A DNA stretch of 64,000 nucleotides from Streptomyces sp. NBC_01803 (GCF_035917415.1 NZ_CP109073.1:4696501-4760500); one strand, 5' to 3'; positions 1 to 8,650 are shown, numbered from the stretch's first letter. Notes: generated by a model not told the origin, from the letters alone. Program-made: numbers and translations.

Positions 1-234
1 GCCGCGATGGCGCTGGGTACCTGCGGCCTGCTACTCCTGCGCGTCCTGGTGCCGCGCGCCACGCTGCCGATCCAGGTGGTCTTCTCGGCCGTGTCCGTCG
101 CCAGCCTGATGGTCGGCTACATGGTCGGCGGCATCCCGGGCGCGGCCTGGGGCCTGTGTGTCGGCTCGGCCGCCAAGGCCGGGGCGGTCTGGCTGCGGGT
201 CGGCCTCGAACTGCGCACGGTGGTCAGGCACTGA
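1..234 (+). CDS. C-terminal end of a membrane protein, probably a polysaccharide flippase/exporter (5' end outside window)
   Basis: The frame is open from the window edge to a TGA at 232-234. About 77 residues are visible, with two clear hydrophobic stretches (around LLLLRVL and VASLMVGYMVGGIPGAAWGLCVG) and a short basic C-terminus. That is how a Wzx/MATE-type polysaccharide exporter often ends. The flippase reading leans on context: a polymerase-like protein, glycosyltransferases and GDP-fucose genes follow. The gene is convergent with the M28 peptidase and the two 3' ends overlap by 11 nt. Any other polytopic membrane protein could end this way. Confidence 0.4.
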   Translation, partial: AAMALGTCGLLLLRVLVPRATLPIQVVFSAVSVASLMVGYMVGGIPGAAWGLCVGSAAKAGAVWLRVGLELRTVVRH

Positions 235-1201
235 GCTCCCACACCGCGTGTGCCAGGGCGTCGGCGGTGCGGTCGAGGGCGGTCTCCGAGACATTGGCGG
301 TGTCGTCGCACGCCTGGTGGTAGCAGGGGTCGAACGGCTCGCCCGCCGTGCCGTCCCACAGCGCGGCCTGCTGCTCGGTCATCGTCTCCCCGGCTCCGGT
401 GAACAGGCCGCTGACCGGGATGCCCGCGTCGAGGAACGGCACGTGGTCGCTGCGGCCGTCCATCTCGTCGGCCGGCTCGACGGCGACGCCGCGCGCGGCG
501 AACCAGTCGGTGAGGACGCCGGCGAGCGCCGGGTCGTCGTCGTAGACGAAGTACCCGGGGTTGGCGGAGCCGGTCATGTCGGAGTTGAGGTAGCCGGTGA
601 CGGCGGCCCGGTCGGCGTCCGGCAGGGTGTCCAGGTAGTGCCGGGAGCCGACCATGCCCAGCTCCTCGGCGCCCCACCAGGCGAACCGCAGCCGCTTCGC
701 CGGCGCCAGGTCCGCCTCCGCGACCGCCAGGGCCACTTCGAGCAGGACGGCCGAGCCGGAGCCGTTGTCGTTGATGCCGGGCACCGACCGCACCGTGTCC
801 AGGTGGGCGCCGGCGATCAGCGTCTCGTCGGTGGCGGTGGCGGTGGCGGTGGCGGTGGCGGTGTGCGGCCACTCGGCGACGAGGTTGTAGCCGGTGGCGC
901 CCGCGTGGGTGAACTCCTGCCGGACCGTCGTCCAGCCGGCCTCGTCCAGCAGGGCCTGGAGGTGGTCGACGGCGGCGGCGTAGCCGGGCTGCCCGTGGGC
1001 GCGGTCGCCGCCGTTGGCCTCGGCGACCGCCGCCAGGTCGGCCAGGTGCGCGCGGACGTCGGCCACGGCGATGTCGGGGGCCGCCGCCGTGGCGTGCGGG
1101 CGCGGTTCGGCGGCGGCGGTGAGCAGCAGGCAGGCGGTCAGCGCGGCGGCACCGGCGCGGGCGAGGCGGGCGAGGCGGGCGAGGCGGTTCACGGCCCGCA
1201 T
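224..1201 (-). CDS. Secreted M28-family zinc aminopeptidase
   Basis: This 325-aa protein has a signal peptide (basic LARLARLARA, hydrophobic core to about residue 30) and one M28 domain resembling the secreted Streptomyces griseus aminopeptidase. The expected two-zinc ligands are visible: H133 and D135 in GAHLD, D145 in NDNGSG, the E179/E180 pair in WWGAEELG, D208 in LNSDMTG and H295 in CYHQACDD. Two cysteines flank the last histidine (C293, C298) and could form a disulfide. Family members remove N-terminal residues, often large hydrophobic ones, from peptides outside the cell. A Thr-Ala dipeptide tract (about residues 114-124) comes from a hexanucleotide repeat in the gene. It starts at ATG 1201 with no strong ribosome-binding site and lies between polysaccharide genes without obvious functional link. 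Confidence 0.85.
   Translation of the reverse strand: MRAVNRLARLARLARAGAAALTACLLLTAAAEPRPHATAAAPDIAVADVRAHLADLAAVAEANGGDRAHGQPGYAAAVDHLQALLDEAGWTTVRQEFTHAGATGYNLVAEWPHTATATATATATDETLIAGAHLDTVRSVPGINDNGSGSAVLLEVALAVAEADLAPAKRLRFAWWGAEELGMVGSRHYLDTLPDADRAAVTGYLNSDMTGSANPGYFVYDDDPALAGVLTDWFAARGVAVEPADEMDGRSDHVPFLDAGIPVSGLFTGAGETMTEQQAALWDGTAGEPFDPCYHQACDDTANVSETALDRTADALAHAVWELSA
831..863. repeat. Hexanucleotide microsatellite inside the M28 peptidase gene
   Basis: GTGGCG is repeated five times without change (831-860) and followed by GTG. On the coding (minus) strand it reads as alternating Thr-Ala codons. The unit is six bases, so slippage would change protein length without breaking the frame. 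Confidence 0.9.
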
Positions 1202-1234
1202 CGTGCCGCGCCGGACCGCGTCGGGCGGCCCGGC

Positions 1235-2704
1235 TCACCGCAGCTGTGCCCTCGGGTCCCCGCGCAGGGTGGTGACCAGGGCCAGGCAGAGCAGCGCGAT
1301 CCCGATCCGGCCGGACGCCTGGAGCAGCGAGCCGCGCAGCAGGATGAAGCTGTAGCCGGCGAGGACCGGGACGACGACGGCCAGCACGTTGCCCGGCGAG
1401 GGGTCGTCCAGCGTCCGCTGCACGTACTTGCGGTCGGTGCGGGCGGCCAGATAGCCCACGGCCAGGAAGCCGGCGAGCATGCCGGGCGCGCCGAAGTCGA
1501 GCCACAGCTCCGCCCAGAGGGGGGAGGAGAGGTTGGCGCTGTTGGTGCCCATCCAGCCGCCGACGAGGAAGCCGGTGTCCTGCGGCTTGCCCTCCCACAG
1601 TCCGCGCGGCACGAAGAACAGCACGGCGCCCGTCACCTGCTGCCCGTAGGTGTGGCCGTTGCCGTCGGCCTCGTAGGTGATGGTGTTGGCGAACATGTTG
1701 ACCTGGTCGTAGTCCTTGACGACCAGCGGTTCGAGCAGCGACTGCGTCTCCACCTCCTGCCGCCCGTTCTCGTCGTAGCGGAAACGGTCGGTGAACGGGA
1801 AGACCAGCAGCGCGAAGATCACGCCCAGCGCCAGCGCCGCCCGGTACATCACGGGGCTGCGCGGGAAGACGGTGAAGAGCAGCGCGAAGAGGACCGTGAG
1901 GAACCAGTAGCGCGGGTTCGAGATCGGGTTGTTGACGATCGCGTTGATCACCAGCAGTCCGGCCCAGGGCAGCAGCACGCTCGGCCGCCGCCGCGCCCGG
2001 GGCGAGGTCACCATCCAGCGGGTCAGGAAGAGCAGCGCGAGCATGGCCGGAACGGTGCCGAAGCCGCGCAGCAGCGCGTTGCCCGCCTCGCCGCCCGTGG
2101 TGTCGCCGGCCGTCGCCGTGCCGGTGGCCTCGTTCAGGCTGGCGCTGATCTCCTGGCGGCTGGCGAAGAAGACCTGGGGGCCGCCGAGCTGGAGGATGAG
2201 CATCGCGCTCGCCACGTAGGCGATGGCCACCAGGATGTAGAGCCGCTGCCGGTGCACGGCGGCGGGCGGGCGGCTCCGGCTGCGCAGCGACGGGCGGTGC
2301 CGGGCCAGCAGCGCGCCGAGGTCGAACGCGAACATCCCGCACAGCACCAGGGCGGTCGCGAGCTGCGTGTCGCCGCGCGGGCCGAGCACGGGCGTCGGAT
2401 CGCGGCCCAGCACGCTCTGCGCGAGCGGCGCGATGCCCATCGCCAGATAGCTGAACAGCCAGAACGCGCCCTGGATCAGCCGCCGCCGCCCGGAGAGCAC
2501 CATCGCGCACAGCCGGATACCGGCGTAGCCGGCCACGACGAGCTGGAGGGAGAACGTGGTGTCCCGGACCCCCTCGCCCGACTGCGCGGCCACGGCGAGC
2601 GGCAGCACGCAGACGATCCCGGCGATCAGCGGCACCGACAGCGGCCGGGACAGCACAGCCCGGTCGGGCACCCGCCGCGCCCGCGCGGCGAAGTCCACCG
2701 TCAC
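1235..2704 (-). CDS. Polytopic membrane protein, O-antigen/exopolysaccharide polymerase-like (Wzy type)
   Basis: This 489-aa protein has roughly ten to twelve hydrophobic segments spread along its length. A long polar loop (about residues 300-390, rich in aromatic and charged residues, including NMFANTITYEADGNGHTYG) sits between late segments. That profile, with a large extracytoplasmic loop towards the C-terminus, is typical of Wzy/EpsG polymerases that join undecaprenyl-linked repeat units outside the membrane. There is no short diagnostic motif, so the call rests on topology and neighbours. The GTG start at 2704 has a G-rich Shine-Dalgarno stretch about 6-10 nt upstream. An O-antigen ligase (WaaL-like) is the main alternative. 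Confidence 0.6.
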   Translation of the reverse strand: MTVDFAARARRVPDRAVLSRPLSVPLIAGIVCVLPLAVAAQSGEGVRDTTFSLQLVVAGYAGIRLCAMVLSGRRRLIQGAFWLFSYLAMGIAPLAQSVLGRDPTPVLGPRGDTQLATALVLCGMFAFDLGALLARHRPSLRSRSRPPAAVHRQRLYILVAIAYVASAMLILQLGGPQVFFASRQEISASLNEATGTATAGDTTGGEAGNALLRGFGTVPAMLALLFLTRWMVTSPRARRRPSVLLPWAGLLVINAIVNNPISNPRYWFLTVLFALLFTVFPRSPVMYRAALALGVIFALLVFPFTDRFRYDENGRQEVETQSLLEPLVVKDYDQVNMFANTITYEADGNGHTYGQQVTGAVLFFVPRGLWEGKPQDTGFLVGGWMGTNSANLSSPLWAELWLDFGAPGMLAGFLAVGYLAARTDRKYVQRTLDDPSPGNVLAVVVPVLAGYSFILLRGSLLQASGRIGIALLCLALVTTLRGDPRAQLR

Positions 2705-2882
2705 CGCGTCCCACCCCCCCGCACGCTCACGTCTCCCCCGACCGAGCGGCCAGTCTAAGCGGCGCCCGGAGCTCCGGCGCGCCCCGCGTCATCGGATGCC
2801 GAGGAGCGCGGGGCTTCCCGCGTCACCTGACCGACGAGGTCGGCCGCGACATCGTCCGGGCCCACGGCCCCCTCCACGGCCG

Positions 2883-2934
2883 CCGTCCACGGCCACCTCC
2901 CACGGCCACCGTCCACGGTCACCTCCCACGGTCA
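2883..2934. repeat. Two tandem 26-bp repeats in the gap before the GNAT gene
   Basis: Two 26-bp units lie head to tail (2883-2908 and 2909-2934) and differ at two C/T positions. Each is itself built from two CCACGGYCACC-like halves. They sit in the 334-bp gap 2705-3038 between the divergent polymerase and GNAT genes. I see no gene or convincing promoter in the rest of that gap. Confidence 0.8.
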
Positions 2935-3038
2935 CCGCTCCCGCACCGAGCCCAGGAACCCGGGTCCGCCGCCCCCCCTCGTGACCACCGGCCGACCCGC
3001 CCCGGCACGGCCGATCGATCATGAGGCAGGATGGCGGC

Positions 3039-3572
3039 ATGACGGACACCCTGTCCATGCTGTCGTTCCGGCGGGCGGACGAGCGGGACGTGGCCGAGCT
3101 GGTCCGGCTGCGCGACACCGCCGCGCGCTGGCAGCTGGAGCGCGGCATCGACCAGTGGCGCCCGGGCGAGCTCGGCGCCGACCACTTCCGCGCACGGCTG
3201 CGCGAGGGCGAGGTGTGGATCGCGACGCTCGGCCCGGACGGGCCGGTCGCCGGCGCGTGGGAGCTGTGGTGGGAGGACCCGGGCGCGTGGGGCGAACAGC
3301 CGCCGGACGCCGGGTACATCCACCGTCTGATGATCGACCGCCGCGCCGCGCCGCCCGGTGTCGGCCGCCGGATGCTGGCCGAGGCGGAGCACCGGATCGC
3401 GGCCACCGGCCGCGCCGTCGCCCGCCTCGACTGCCTGTCCACCAACCCGCGCCTGCGCCAGTACTACCAGGACGCGGGCTACGCGGTGGTCGGTGAGCAG
3501 CCGGGCAAGAACGGCGACGGCGGCAAACGGTACGCCGTGACCCTGCTGGAGAAGCGCCTTGAGAGTCGTTGA
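3039..3572 (+). CDS. GNAT-family N-acetyltransferase
   Basis: The 177-aa protein fits a single GNAT domain, which transfers an acyl group from acyl-CoA to an amine. The N-terminal beta-alpha unit (LSFRRADERDVAELVRLRD), the central strand GYIHRLMIDR and the pyrophosphate-binding turn PPGVGRRML (motif A) are visible. The C-terminus has the usual NPRLRQYYQDAGY segment. I chose ATG 3039 because AGGCAGG lies 8-14 nt upstream; the in-frame ATG at 3021 has no such site. The substrate cannot be read from sequence. The last 14 nt overlap the MOSC gene, so the two are probably co-translated. Confidence 0.85.
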   Translation: MTDTLSMLSFRRADERDVAELVRLRDTAARWQLERGIDQWRPGELGADHFRARLREGEVWIATLGPDGPVAGAWELWWEDPGAWGEQPPDAGYIHRLMIDRRAAPPGVGRRMLAEAEHRIAATGRAVARLDCLSTNPRLRQYYQDAGYAVVGEQPGKNGDGGKRYAVTLLEKRLESR

Positions 3573-4374
3573 GCTGCACACGTACCCCGTCAAGGGTTGC
3601 GCGGGCATCCCGCTGACCACCGCCATGACGACGCCGGCCGGGCTGGCGCACGACCGGACGTTCATGATCGTCGACGAGGACGGCGTCTTCCGCACCCAGC
3701 GCCGCGACCCGCGCCTGGCGCTGATCCGGCCGGACGTCACTCCCGACGGCACGGAGTTGACGCTGACGGCCGAGGGCTTCCCGCCGCTCTCCCTCCCGGT
3801 GAGCGTGACGGCCGCGCGCCGCGAGGTGCGGCTCTTCAAGAGCTGGTTTTCGGGCATCGACCAGGGCGCGGCGGCGGCCGACTGGCTCACCGGGTTCCTC
3901 GGCGCCCCGAGCCGTCTCGTCCGCGTCCCCCCGGACCACGACCGCGTGACGGACGGCGAGACCCCCGGCACCTCCGGCTACGCGGACAGCAGCGCGGTGC
4001 ACGTCACGACGCTGGTCTCGCTGGCCGCCCTCAACGCCCGCGCCCCCGCCACCGACGAGCCGCTCCCGATGGCCCGCTTCCGCCCCAACATCGTTCTCGA
4101 CGGTCGGCCCGGCGACCCCCACGCCGAGGACCGGCTCCGCCACCTCACCATCGGCACGACGGAACTCGGCTTCACCAAGACGGCGATCCGCTGCTCGGTC
4201 ACCCTGGTCGACCCCGCCACCGGCCACCGCGCCGGCCCCGAACCCCTGCGCACGCTGGCCACCTACCGCCGCGCCCCGGAGGGCGGTGTGTCGTTCGGCG
4301 TGAAGTTCTCCGTGACCCGGCCGGGCGAGCTGTCGGTGGGCGACGAAGTGACCGTCGTGAAGTGGGCGGAGTGA
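3559..4374 (+). CDS. MOSC-domain protein with N-terminal MOSC beta-barrel
   Basis: This 271-aa protein has the MOSC N-terminal beta-barrel (VVELHTYPVKGCAG, residues 2-15, then HDRTFMIVDEDG) and a C-terminal MOSC domain. It includes the family's cysteine segment IRCSVTLVDPATG, in which the cysteine is thought to carry sulfur or bind the molybdenum cofactor. Relatives include YcbX and the mARC enzymes, which reduce N-hydroxylated compounds. The start is TTG 3559, inside the end of the GNAT gene, with GGAG at 3548-3551. Convergent with the NUDIX gene, with a 16-nt gap. The substrate is unknown. Confidence 0.85.
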   Translation: MRVVELHTYPVKGCAGIPLTTAMTTPAGLAHDRTFMIVDEDGVFRTQRRDPRLALIRPDVTPDGTELTLTAEGFPPLSLPVSVTAARREVRLFKSWFSGIDQGAAAADWLTGFLGAPSRLVRVPPDHDRVTDGETPGTSGYADSSAVHVTTLVSLAALNARAPATDEPLPMARFRPNIVLDGRPGDPHAEDRLRHLTIGTTELGFTKTAIRCSVTLVDPATGHRAGPEPLRTLATYRRAPEGGVSFGVKFSVTRPGELSVGDEVTVVKWAE

Positions 4375-4390
4375 GGCACGCCCCTGACCG

Positions 4391-4963
4391 TCAGCGGCCC
4401 GTTTCGTCCAGCAGCACGTAGAGCAGGCCGACGAGCGAGCCGCTGCTGACGATCTCCTGCCGGTCGATCATGCTCCGCACGCCGTCGAGCGGGATCCACT
4501 CGATGCGGTCGGACTCGTTCTTCTCGGTCGGCGGCCCGGTATAGGTGGCCTGATCGGCGCGGAACACGTGGTGCTGCGAGTCCGTGATGCCGTTGGCGGG
4601 CTCCGCGTAGATCAGCGGCTTCATCGGTCCCGGCCGCCAGCCGGTCTCCTCCTCGGCCTCCCGGGCGGCCGTCTCGCCCGGGGTCTCGTTCTCCTCCACC
4701 AGGCCCATGGGGAGCTCCCACGCCCAGGAATCCGTGACGAAGCGGTGCCGCCACATCATGAGGATTTCGCGGTGCTCGTTGAGCACGGCGGCCACGGCCA
4801 GGTTGCGCAGCCGCACGACGTGATGCTCGAAGCGGACGCCGTCCGGCTGCTCGACGTCGACCAGGCAGAGATTCACCCAGTGGTTGGTGTAGATCCGCCG
4901 CTCACCGTAGGTCTTCCAGAGCACTGGCGTCGCCCCCCGCCCTCGTATGCCACCGACGCGCAC
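4391..4963 (-). CDS. NUDIX hydrolase
   Basis: This 190-aa protein has a complete Nudix box at residues 87-109: a Gly, five residues, Glu (E93), seven residues, then REAEEETGW. These residues bind the divalent metals used to hydrolyse a nucleoside diphosphate linked to another group. The N-terminal part (YGERRIYTNHWVNLCLVDVE) resembles ADP-ribose-pyrophosphatase-like members, so ADP-ribose or another ADP-sugar is a reasonable but unproven substrate. No signal peptide is visible. The 3' end faces the MOSC gene. The start at 4963 is the most upstream; a shorter start cannot be excluded. Confidence 0.88.
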   Translation of the reverse strand: MRVGGIRGRGATPVLWKTYGERRIYTNHWVNLCLVDVEQPDGVRFEHHVVRLRNLAVAAVLNEHREILMMWRHRFVTDSWAWELPMGLVEENETPGETAAREAEEETGWRPGPMKPLIYAEPANGITDSQHHVFRADQATYTGPPTEKNESDRIEWIPLDGVRSMIDRQEIVSSGSLVGLLYVLLDETGR

Positions 4964-5099
4964 GTTGAGCGGCAGTATAGGCGCGGACGGTGACCAACGG
5001 GTCCGGCCCGGACGCCCGACGGACGTCCGGGCCGGGTACCGGCGCGGCCGGGGTCAGGAGCCGGGGCAGCCGTGACTCATCGTTCGGGGGCGCGGTGGT

Positions 5100-5960
5100 T
5101 CAGGGGCGCGGCACCCCGATCGGGTTGGGCATCGGGATCACGCCGCTGTCGATCAGGTGGCGGCTGAGGGGGGCCGCCAGGCGGATCGCCTCCTCGGTGT
5201 CCTCGCGGCCCAGGTGGGTCACCGGGCCGACGGCCAGGCGGTCGGTGTCCTCCTCGATCGTCAGGCGCAGCGCGTGGCCGCGCTCGGTGAGCCGGCCGTC
5301 GGTGCCCAGCAGACCCCGCGAGGTGAGGCGTTCGCGCGCGCGGCCCCACTCCTCGTCGGTCCAGCCCCGGCTGGTCTGGATGACGTCCCGCCGGACATCG
5401 CCCGTGGCCACATGGCTCATGCCGGCCTCGACCCCGGACAGGCCCGCGTGCACGAGCGCGACGACGTGCCCGTCGCCCCGGTGCTCGCGCAGCACGGTCG
5501 TCGCCAGCCACAGCCGCCCGACGAGCGCGGCCGGGCGGGGCACCGAGGACCAGGCGGCGGCCAGCGCCCGGCCCTCGTAGCCGCAGCCCTGCACGGCCCG
5601 CTCCAGCAGGGTGACCAGCCGCTCCAACTCCTGGCGTTCGACGGGCGGCAGGGCCCGTTCGAGCGCGGCCTGCGCGGCCTCCATGCGGGTGCGCAGCACC
5701 TTCTCCGGCGTGGCGTGCGACCAGGCGTCCGGCAGCGCCCGCCCCACCCGGCGGGGCGGGAAGGCGAAGAAGAGCGCCTGCGCGGCTCCGGCGTCCAGCG
5801 GCCCGGCGGGGGCCACGCGCCCCGCGAAGTAGCCCATCCACCAGCCGATGAGCCCGGTGGAACGGGCCGCCTCGGCGGGCTCGGGGGCGAAGTACACCAC
5901 CGCGTGAATCGGCTCGGTCGCCTTCCATAACTGCCTGGCGAGCGTGTCGGTCCCGGCCAC
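5100..5960 (-). CDS. SCO6745-like (SalK-type) protein of unknown function
   Basis: This 286-aa protein begins VAGTDTLARQLWKATEPIHAVVYFAPE and continues GWWMGYFAGRVAPAGP. That opening is characteristic of an actinobacterial family named after S. coelicolor SCO6745, also labelled SalK. The C-terminal part (TDEEWGRARERLTSRGLLGTDGRLTERGHAL) looks like a winged helix-turn-helix. I chose GTG 5960 because GGAAGGG lies upstream; the longer in-frame extension is low-complexity Pro/Gly and implausible. The reaction or DNA target is not known, and it has no operon partner. Confidence 0.75.
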   Translation of the reverse strand: MAGTDTLARQLWKATEPIHAVVYFAPEPAEAARSTGLIGWWMGYFAGRVAPAGPLDAGAAQALFFAFPPRRVGRALPDAWSHATPEKVLRTRMEAAQAALERALPPVERQELERLVTLLERAVQGCGYEGRALAAAWSSVPRPAALVGRLWLATTVLREHRGDGHVVALVHAGLSGVEAGMSHVATGDVRRDVIQTSRGWTDEEWGRARERLTSRGLLGTDGRLTERGHALRLTIEEDTDRLAVGPVTHLGREDTEEAIRLAAPLSRHLIDSGVIPMPNPIGVPRP

Positions 5961-6582
5961 GTTCGCACCGCCCTTCCGTCCGTACGGGTGCCATCGGGGA
6001 CACATCATCCGTCCGCCGCCGCCGGAAGGGGAGGGCGCGTCGGGTGTGGCTTCCCCCACCCCGTCAGCCGGTCGGCCCGGAGGGGGAGGCGGGCCTCCAC
6101 CGGGCGGGGGAGGCCCGCCTCCCGGCGGCGGACGCGGCCCGGGTCGGGTGACGCCAAAGGCGCGGTCCTCGCCGGACGGGGCCCGGGGAACGGGGAGGAC
6201 GAGATGGAACGGTGGAACGGTGGGACCGGGTCGGGCGGTGCGCGGTCCGCGGGTCGAGCTCGCCGTTCGCGTCGAGCGGCTGGAAGCCACCGTTCACGCT
6301 GTACGTCGCGGTGGCGGAGCCGGCCGGCACCACCCCGCCCTAACACCACGCCCTAACACCTCGCCCGAACACCCCGCCGCCGTGATGGCACCGCACCTCG
6401 CCGCCGTGGTGGCCGGCGCGGTCGTGCCGGGGGCGCCGATCCGCTTCTCCGGCGCCACCTCCTGGGCCCCGGCGGCGACTACCGTGCGCGACAAGTCCGG
6501 TACTCCGCTCGAATCGGCGTCAAACACCCCCGGGAGCTGAGATCATCGTGCGAGCAGTTGGTGCCGGAGGAGGGGAGCAGCC
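5961..6582. other. 622-bp gap with a strong hairpin and possible gene debris
   Basis: This divergent spacer lies between the SCO6745-like gene and the GT4 glycosyltransferase. It is GC-rich and holds the 6084-6123 hairpin. On the minus strand a short stretch near 6250-6330 reads AGSATATYSVNGGFQPLDAN, which has a protein-like composition but no start, ribosome-binding site or continuation. I read it as possible decayed coding sequence, not a gene. The plus frame 5944-6540 is open but low-complexity. Confidence 0.4.
6084..6123. other. Perfect 15-bp GC hairpin
   Basis: Stem 6084-6098 (GGGAGGCGGGCCTCC) pairs exactly with 6109-6123, leaving a 10-nt loop. It lies upstream of both flanking genes, so it is not placed as a terminator for either. 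It could end transcription of the debris described for this gap, act as an RNA element in a leader, or be a mobile palindrome. Confidence 0.7.
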
Positions 6583-7722
6583 GTGAAGGTGCTGCATGTG
6601 GTGACGCTGCACACGCCCACGCACGAATTCGGGGGACCCACGCGGGTCGCGCTGAATCTGTGCCGGGGACTGCGTGAGCGCGGGGAGCGGGCGGTGCTCG
6701 TCGCGCTGGGGGACGGGTTCGACGGCGATCGGATGCCGCGGGATGTGGACGGGGTGCCCGTCCGGCTGTTCCAGGCGCGGCACGTGCTGCCGCGCTTCGA
6801 GGTGAGCGGCATCACCTCGCCCGAGCTGCTGGCCCGGGCCTGGGCCTATGTGCGATCGGCGGATGTCGTGCACGTCCATCTGATGCGGGACTTGATCACG
6901 CTGCCGATCGCCCTGCTCGCCCTCCAGGCCGGGACGCCGCTGGTGCTCCAGACCCACGGCATGGTCGACCCGACCGAGAAGCGGGTCGCGCGGCTCGTCG
7001 ACGCGCTCGGGGTGCGGCGCGTGCTGAAGAAGGCCGACGCGGTGCTGTGCCTCACCGATCGCGAGCTCCGCGAGACCGCCGAGGTGGTGGCGCCGGAGCC
7101 CATCGCACCGCAGTTCCGCCTCGTCAACGGCGTCGCCGCGCAGGAGAAGCGGCGGGTGACGGCCGGGCCGCCGACCGTGCTGTATCTGGCTCGGGTGCAG
7201 GCCGGGAAGCGGCCGGAGGATTTCATCGGGGCGATGCCCGCCGTCCTGGAGCGGTACCCCGAGGCGCGGTTCGTGCTCGCCGGTCCCGACACGGGCGCGC
7301 TGGAAGGGACGTTGGCCAGGGCCGAGGTGCTGGGCGTCCGGGGGTCGCTCGACCATGTGGGGGCGCTGGACGGCGACGAGGTGATGGAACAGCTGCGTGC
7401 CGCCGACGTGTTCGTGCTGCCGTCCATCCAGGACGCCTTCTCCGTCTCCGTGCTGGAGTCGATGTCGGTGGGCACCCCGGTCGTCGTGACCGCCACCACG
7501 GGCCTGGCGTCCGATGTCCAACGGGCGGGCGCCGGGCGGGTCGTGGCGAGCGAGCCGGACGCCGACAACGGGCCGCTGGTCGCGCGGGCCGTGCTGGAGC
7601 TGCTGGACCGGGAGGCCAACGAGAAGGCTTCCCGCGCCGCGTTCGAGCTGGTGCGGGACAGCTTCACCATCGAGAGCGTGCTGGACACGCTGCTCGACAT
7701 CTACGCACGCCTGCGGGCGTGA
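6583..7722 (+). CDS. Glycosyltransferase family 4 (GT-B fold)
   Basis: This 379-aa cytoplasmic or membrane-associated glycosyltransferase would transfer a sugar from an NDP-sugar to a growing polysaccharide precursor. The N-terminal acceptor domain opens with MKVLHVVTLHTPTHEFGGPTR, the usual GT4 GG-containing start. The donor domain carries VLYLARVQAGKRPEDFI, then DVFVLPSIQDAFSVSVLESMSVGTPVV, including the E-x7-E region that contacts the nucleotide sugar. The start is GTG 6583 behind GGAGGAGGGGAG. It belongs to the surface-polysaccharide locus. Donor and acceptor cannot be deduced. Confidence 0.85.
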   Translation: MKVLHVVTLHTPTHEFGGPTRVALNLCRGLRERGERAVLVALGDGFDGDRMPRDVDGVPVRLFQARHVLPRFEVSGITSPELLARAWAYVRSADVVHVHLMRDLITLPIALLALQAGTPLVLQTHGMVDPTEKRVARLVDALGVRRVLKKADAVLCLTDRELRETAEVVAPEPIAPQFRLVNGVAAQEKRRVTAGPPTVLYLARVQAGKRPEDFIGAMPAVLERYPEARFVLAGPDTGALEGTLARAEVLGVRGSLDHVGALDGDEVMEQLRAADVFVLPSIQDAFSVSVLESMSVGTPVVVTATTGLASDVQRAGAGRVVASEPDADNGPLVARAVLELLDREANEKASRAAFELVRDSFTIESVLDTLLDIYARLRA

Positions 7723-7729
7723 CGGTGTC

Positions 7730-7776
7730 GTGCGCGCTCACCGCCCCCGCCCCTCCTCGGAACGGTGGGCGCGCAC
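7730..7776. terminator. Bidirectional hairpin between convergent glycosyltransferase genes
   Basis: Bases 7730-7743 pair with 7763-7776: 14 positions, one of them a T-G wobble, with a 19-nt loop. It begins 8 nt after the GT4 stop and ends 17 nt before the GT2 stop, so it can serve both transcripts. There is no T-tract, which is usual for actinobacterial terminators. Confidence 0.65.
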
Positions 7777-7792
7777 CGACGCCACGCGCTGA

Positions 7793-8632
7793 CTAACCGT
7801 CGCGCAGTTCCCTGGCCTTGAGGCCGATCTGCCAGCGGTAGAAGCTCATCGCCAGCGCGTAGTCGAAGCCGGCCCGGCCGTCGAGGAAGCCACGCCGGTA
7901 GACATAGGCGTAGGCGAACGACACCAGCGGCTTCAGCGGCGCCCGGTGGAAGATCTGGCCCTGCCGGGTCTTGGCGGTCCGGATCTGCTCCCGCACCTCG
8001 GGGTGCTCCTCCAGCCACGCCTCCCAGTCCGAGTACCGGTTGTGCCGGTCGAACCAGGTGCGCACCGGGTCGAGGTCCATGTGCTCGATCGGGGCGCTCA
8101 GCCGGTACACCGGCTCGGCCAACGGCTGGTAGTGGCCTTCCTGTTCGCCCATGCCGGGGGCGTCGAGGTCGTCCGGCTCGGGGAACCGGGCGCGCGTGCG
8201 GTCCAGCAGCGCGCGCTTGACGATCGTGTAGCCGTGCCGCAGCCGCTTCCCGCCGAACCAGTAGCCCAGCGGGATGTCGAACGCGGCCGGCTTGACCGGC
8301 CTGCCGTCCAGGAAGATCCGGCGCAGCTCGGCGAGCAGCTCCTCGCTCGGCATCTCGTCCCCGTCGACGAACAGCATCCACGGGATCTCGGGGCGCACGT
8401 GGTCGAGGCACCACTGCTTCTTCTTGGGGTACTTGCCGTCCCAGGTGTAGGGGACGACCTCCGCGCCCTCGGCCTTGGCGAGGGCGCGGGTGTCGTCGGT
8501 GCTGTCGGAGTCGACGACGACCACGGCCGCGAAGTGATCGATGACCGAACGCACCGTGGTGGTGATGTTGGCCGCCTCGTTCTTGGTCGGTATCGCCACC
8601 ACGATCGGTAGACGGGTCACGCTTCTCCTCAT
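7793..8632 (-). CDS. Glycosyltransferase family 2 (GT-A fold)
   Basis: This 279-aa protein opens with the GT2 nucleotide-binding strand (LPIVVAIPTKNEAANITTTV) and has VVVVDSDSTDDT and the metal-binding motif FVDGDEMP. The later region (KRLRHGYTIVKRALLDR, YRRGFLDGRAGFDYA) resembles the LPS heptose/KdtX-type branch of GT2, so it may add a sugar to a lipid-linked surface glycan. No membrane segments are clear. It is the last gene of a minus-strand run, 18 nt after the lipoprotein gene. Confidence 0.82.
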   Translation of the reverse strand: MRRSVTRLPIVVAIPTKNEAANITTTVRSVIDHFAAVVVVDSDSTDDTRALAKAEGAEVVPYTWDGKYPKKKQWCLDHVRPEIPWMLFVDGDEMPSEELLAELRRIFLDGRPVKPAAFDIPLGYWFGGKRLRHGYTIVKRALLDRTRARFPEPDDLDAPGMGEQEGHYQPLAEPVYRLSAPIEHMDLDPVRTWFDRHNRYSDWEAWLEEHPEVREQIRTAKTRQGQIFHRAPLKPLVSFAYAYVYRRGFLDGRAGFDYALAMSFYRWQIGLKARELRDG

Positions 8633-8650
8633 GCGTTCACTCGGATTGCC

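Noticed and set aside
117..2758. Very long ORFs on both strands (over 860 codons) across the peptidase and polymerase genes
   Set aside because: They cross the M28 and polymerase genes, are Arg/Pro/Gly-rich and have no domain features; long antisense frames are expected at this GC content.
5944..6540. 198-codon plus-strand ORF in the gap before the GT4 gene
   Set aside because: Low-complexity Gly/Pro, contains a perfect hairpin, and lacks a supported start; no family resemblance.
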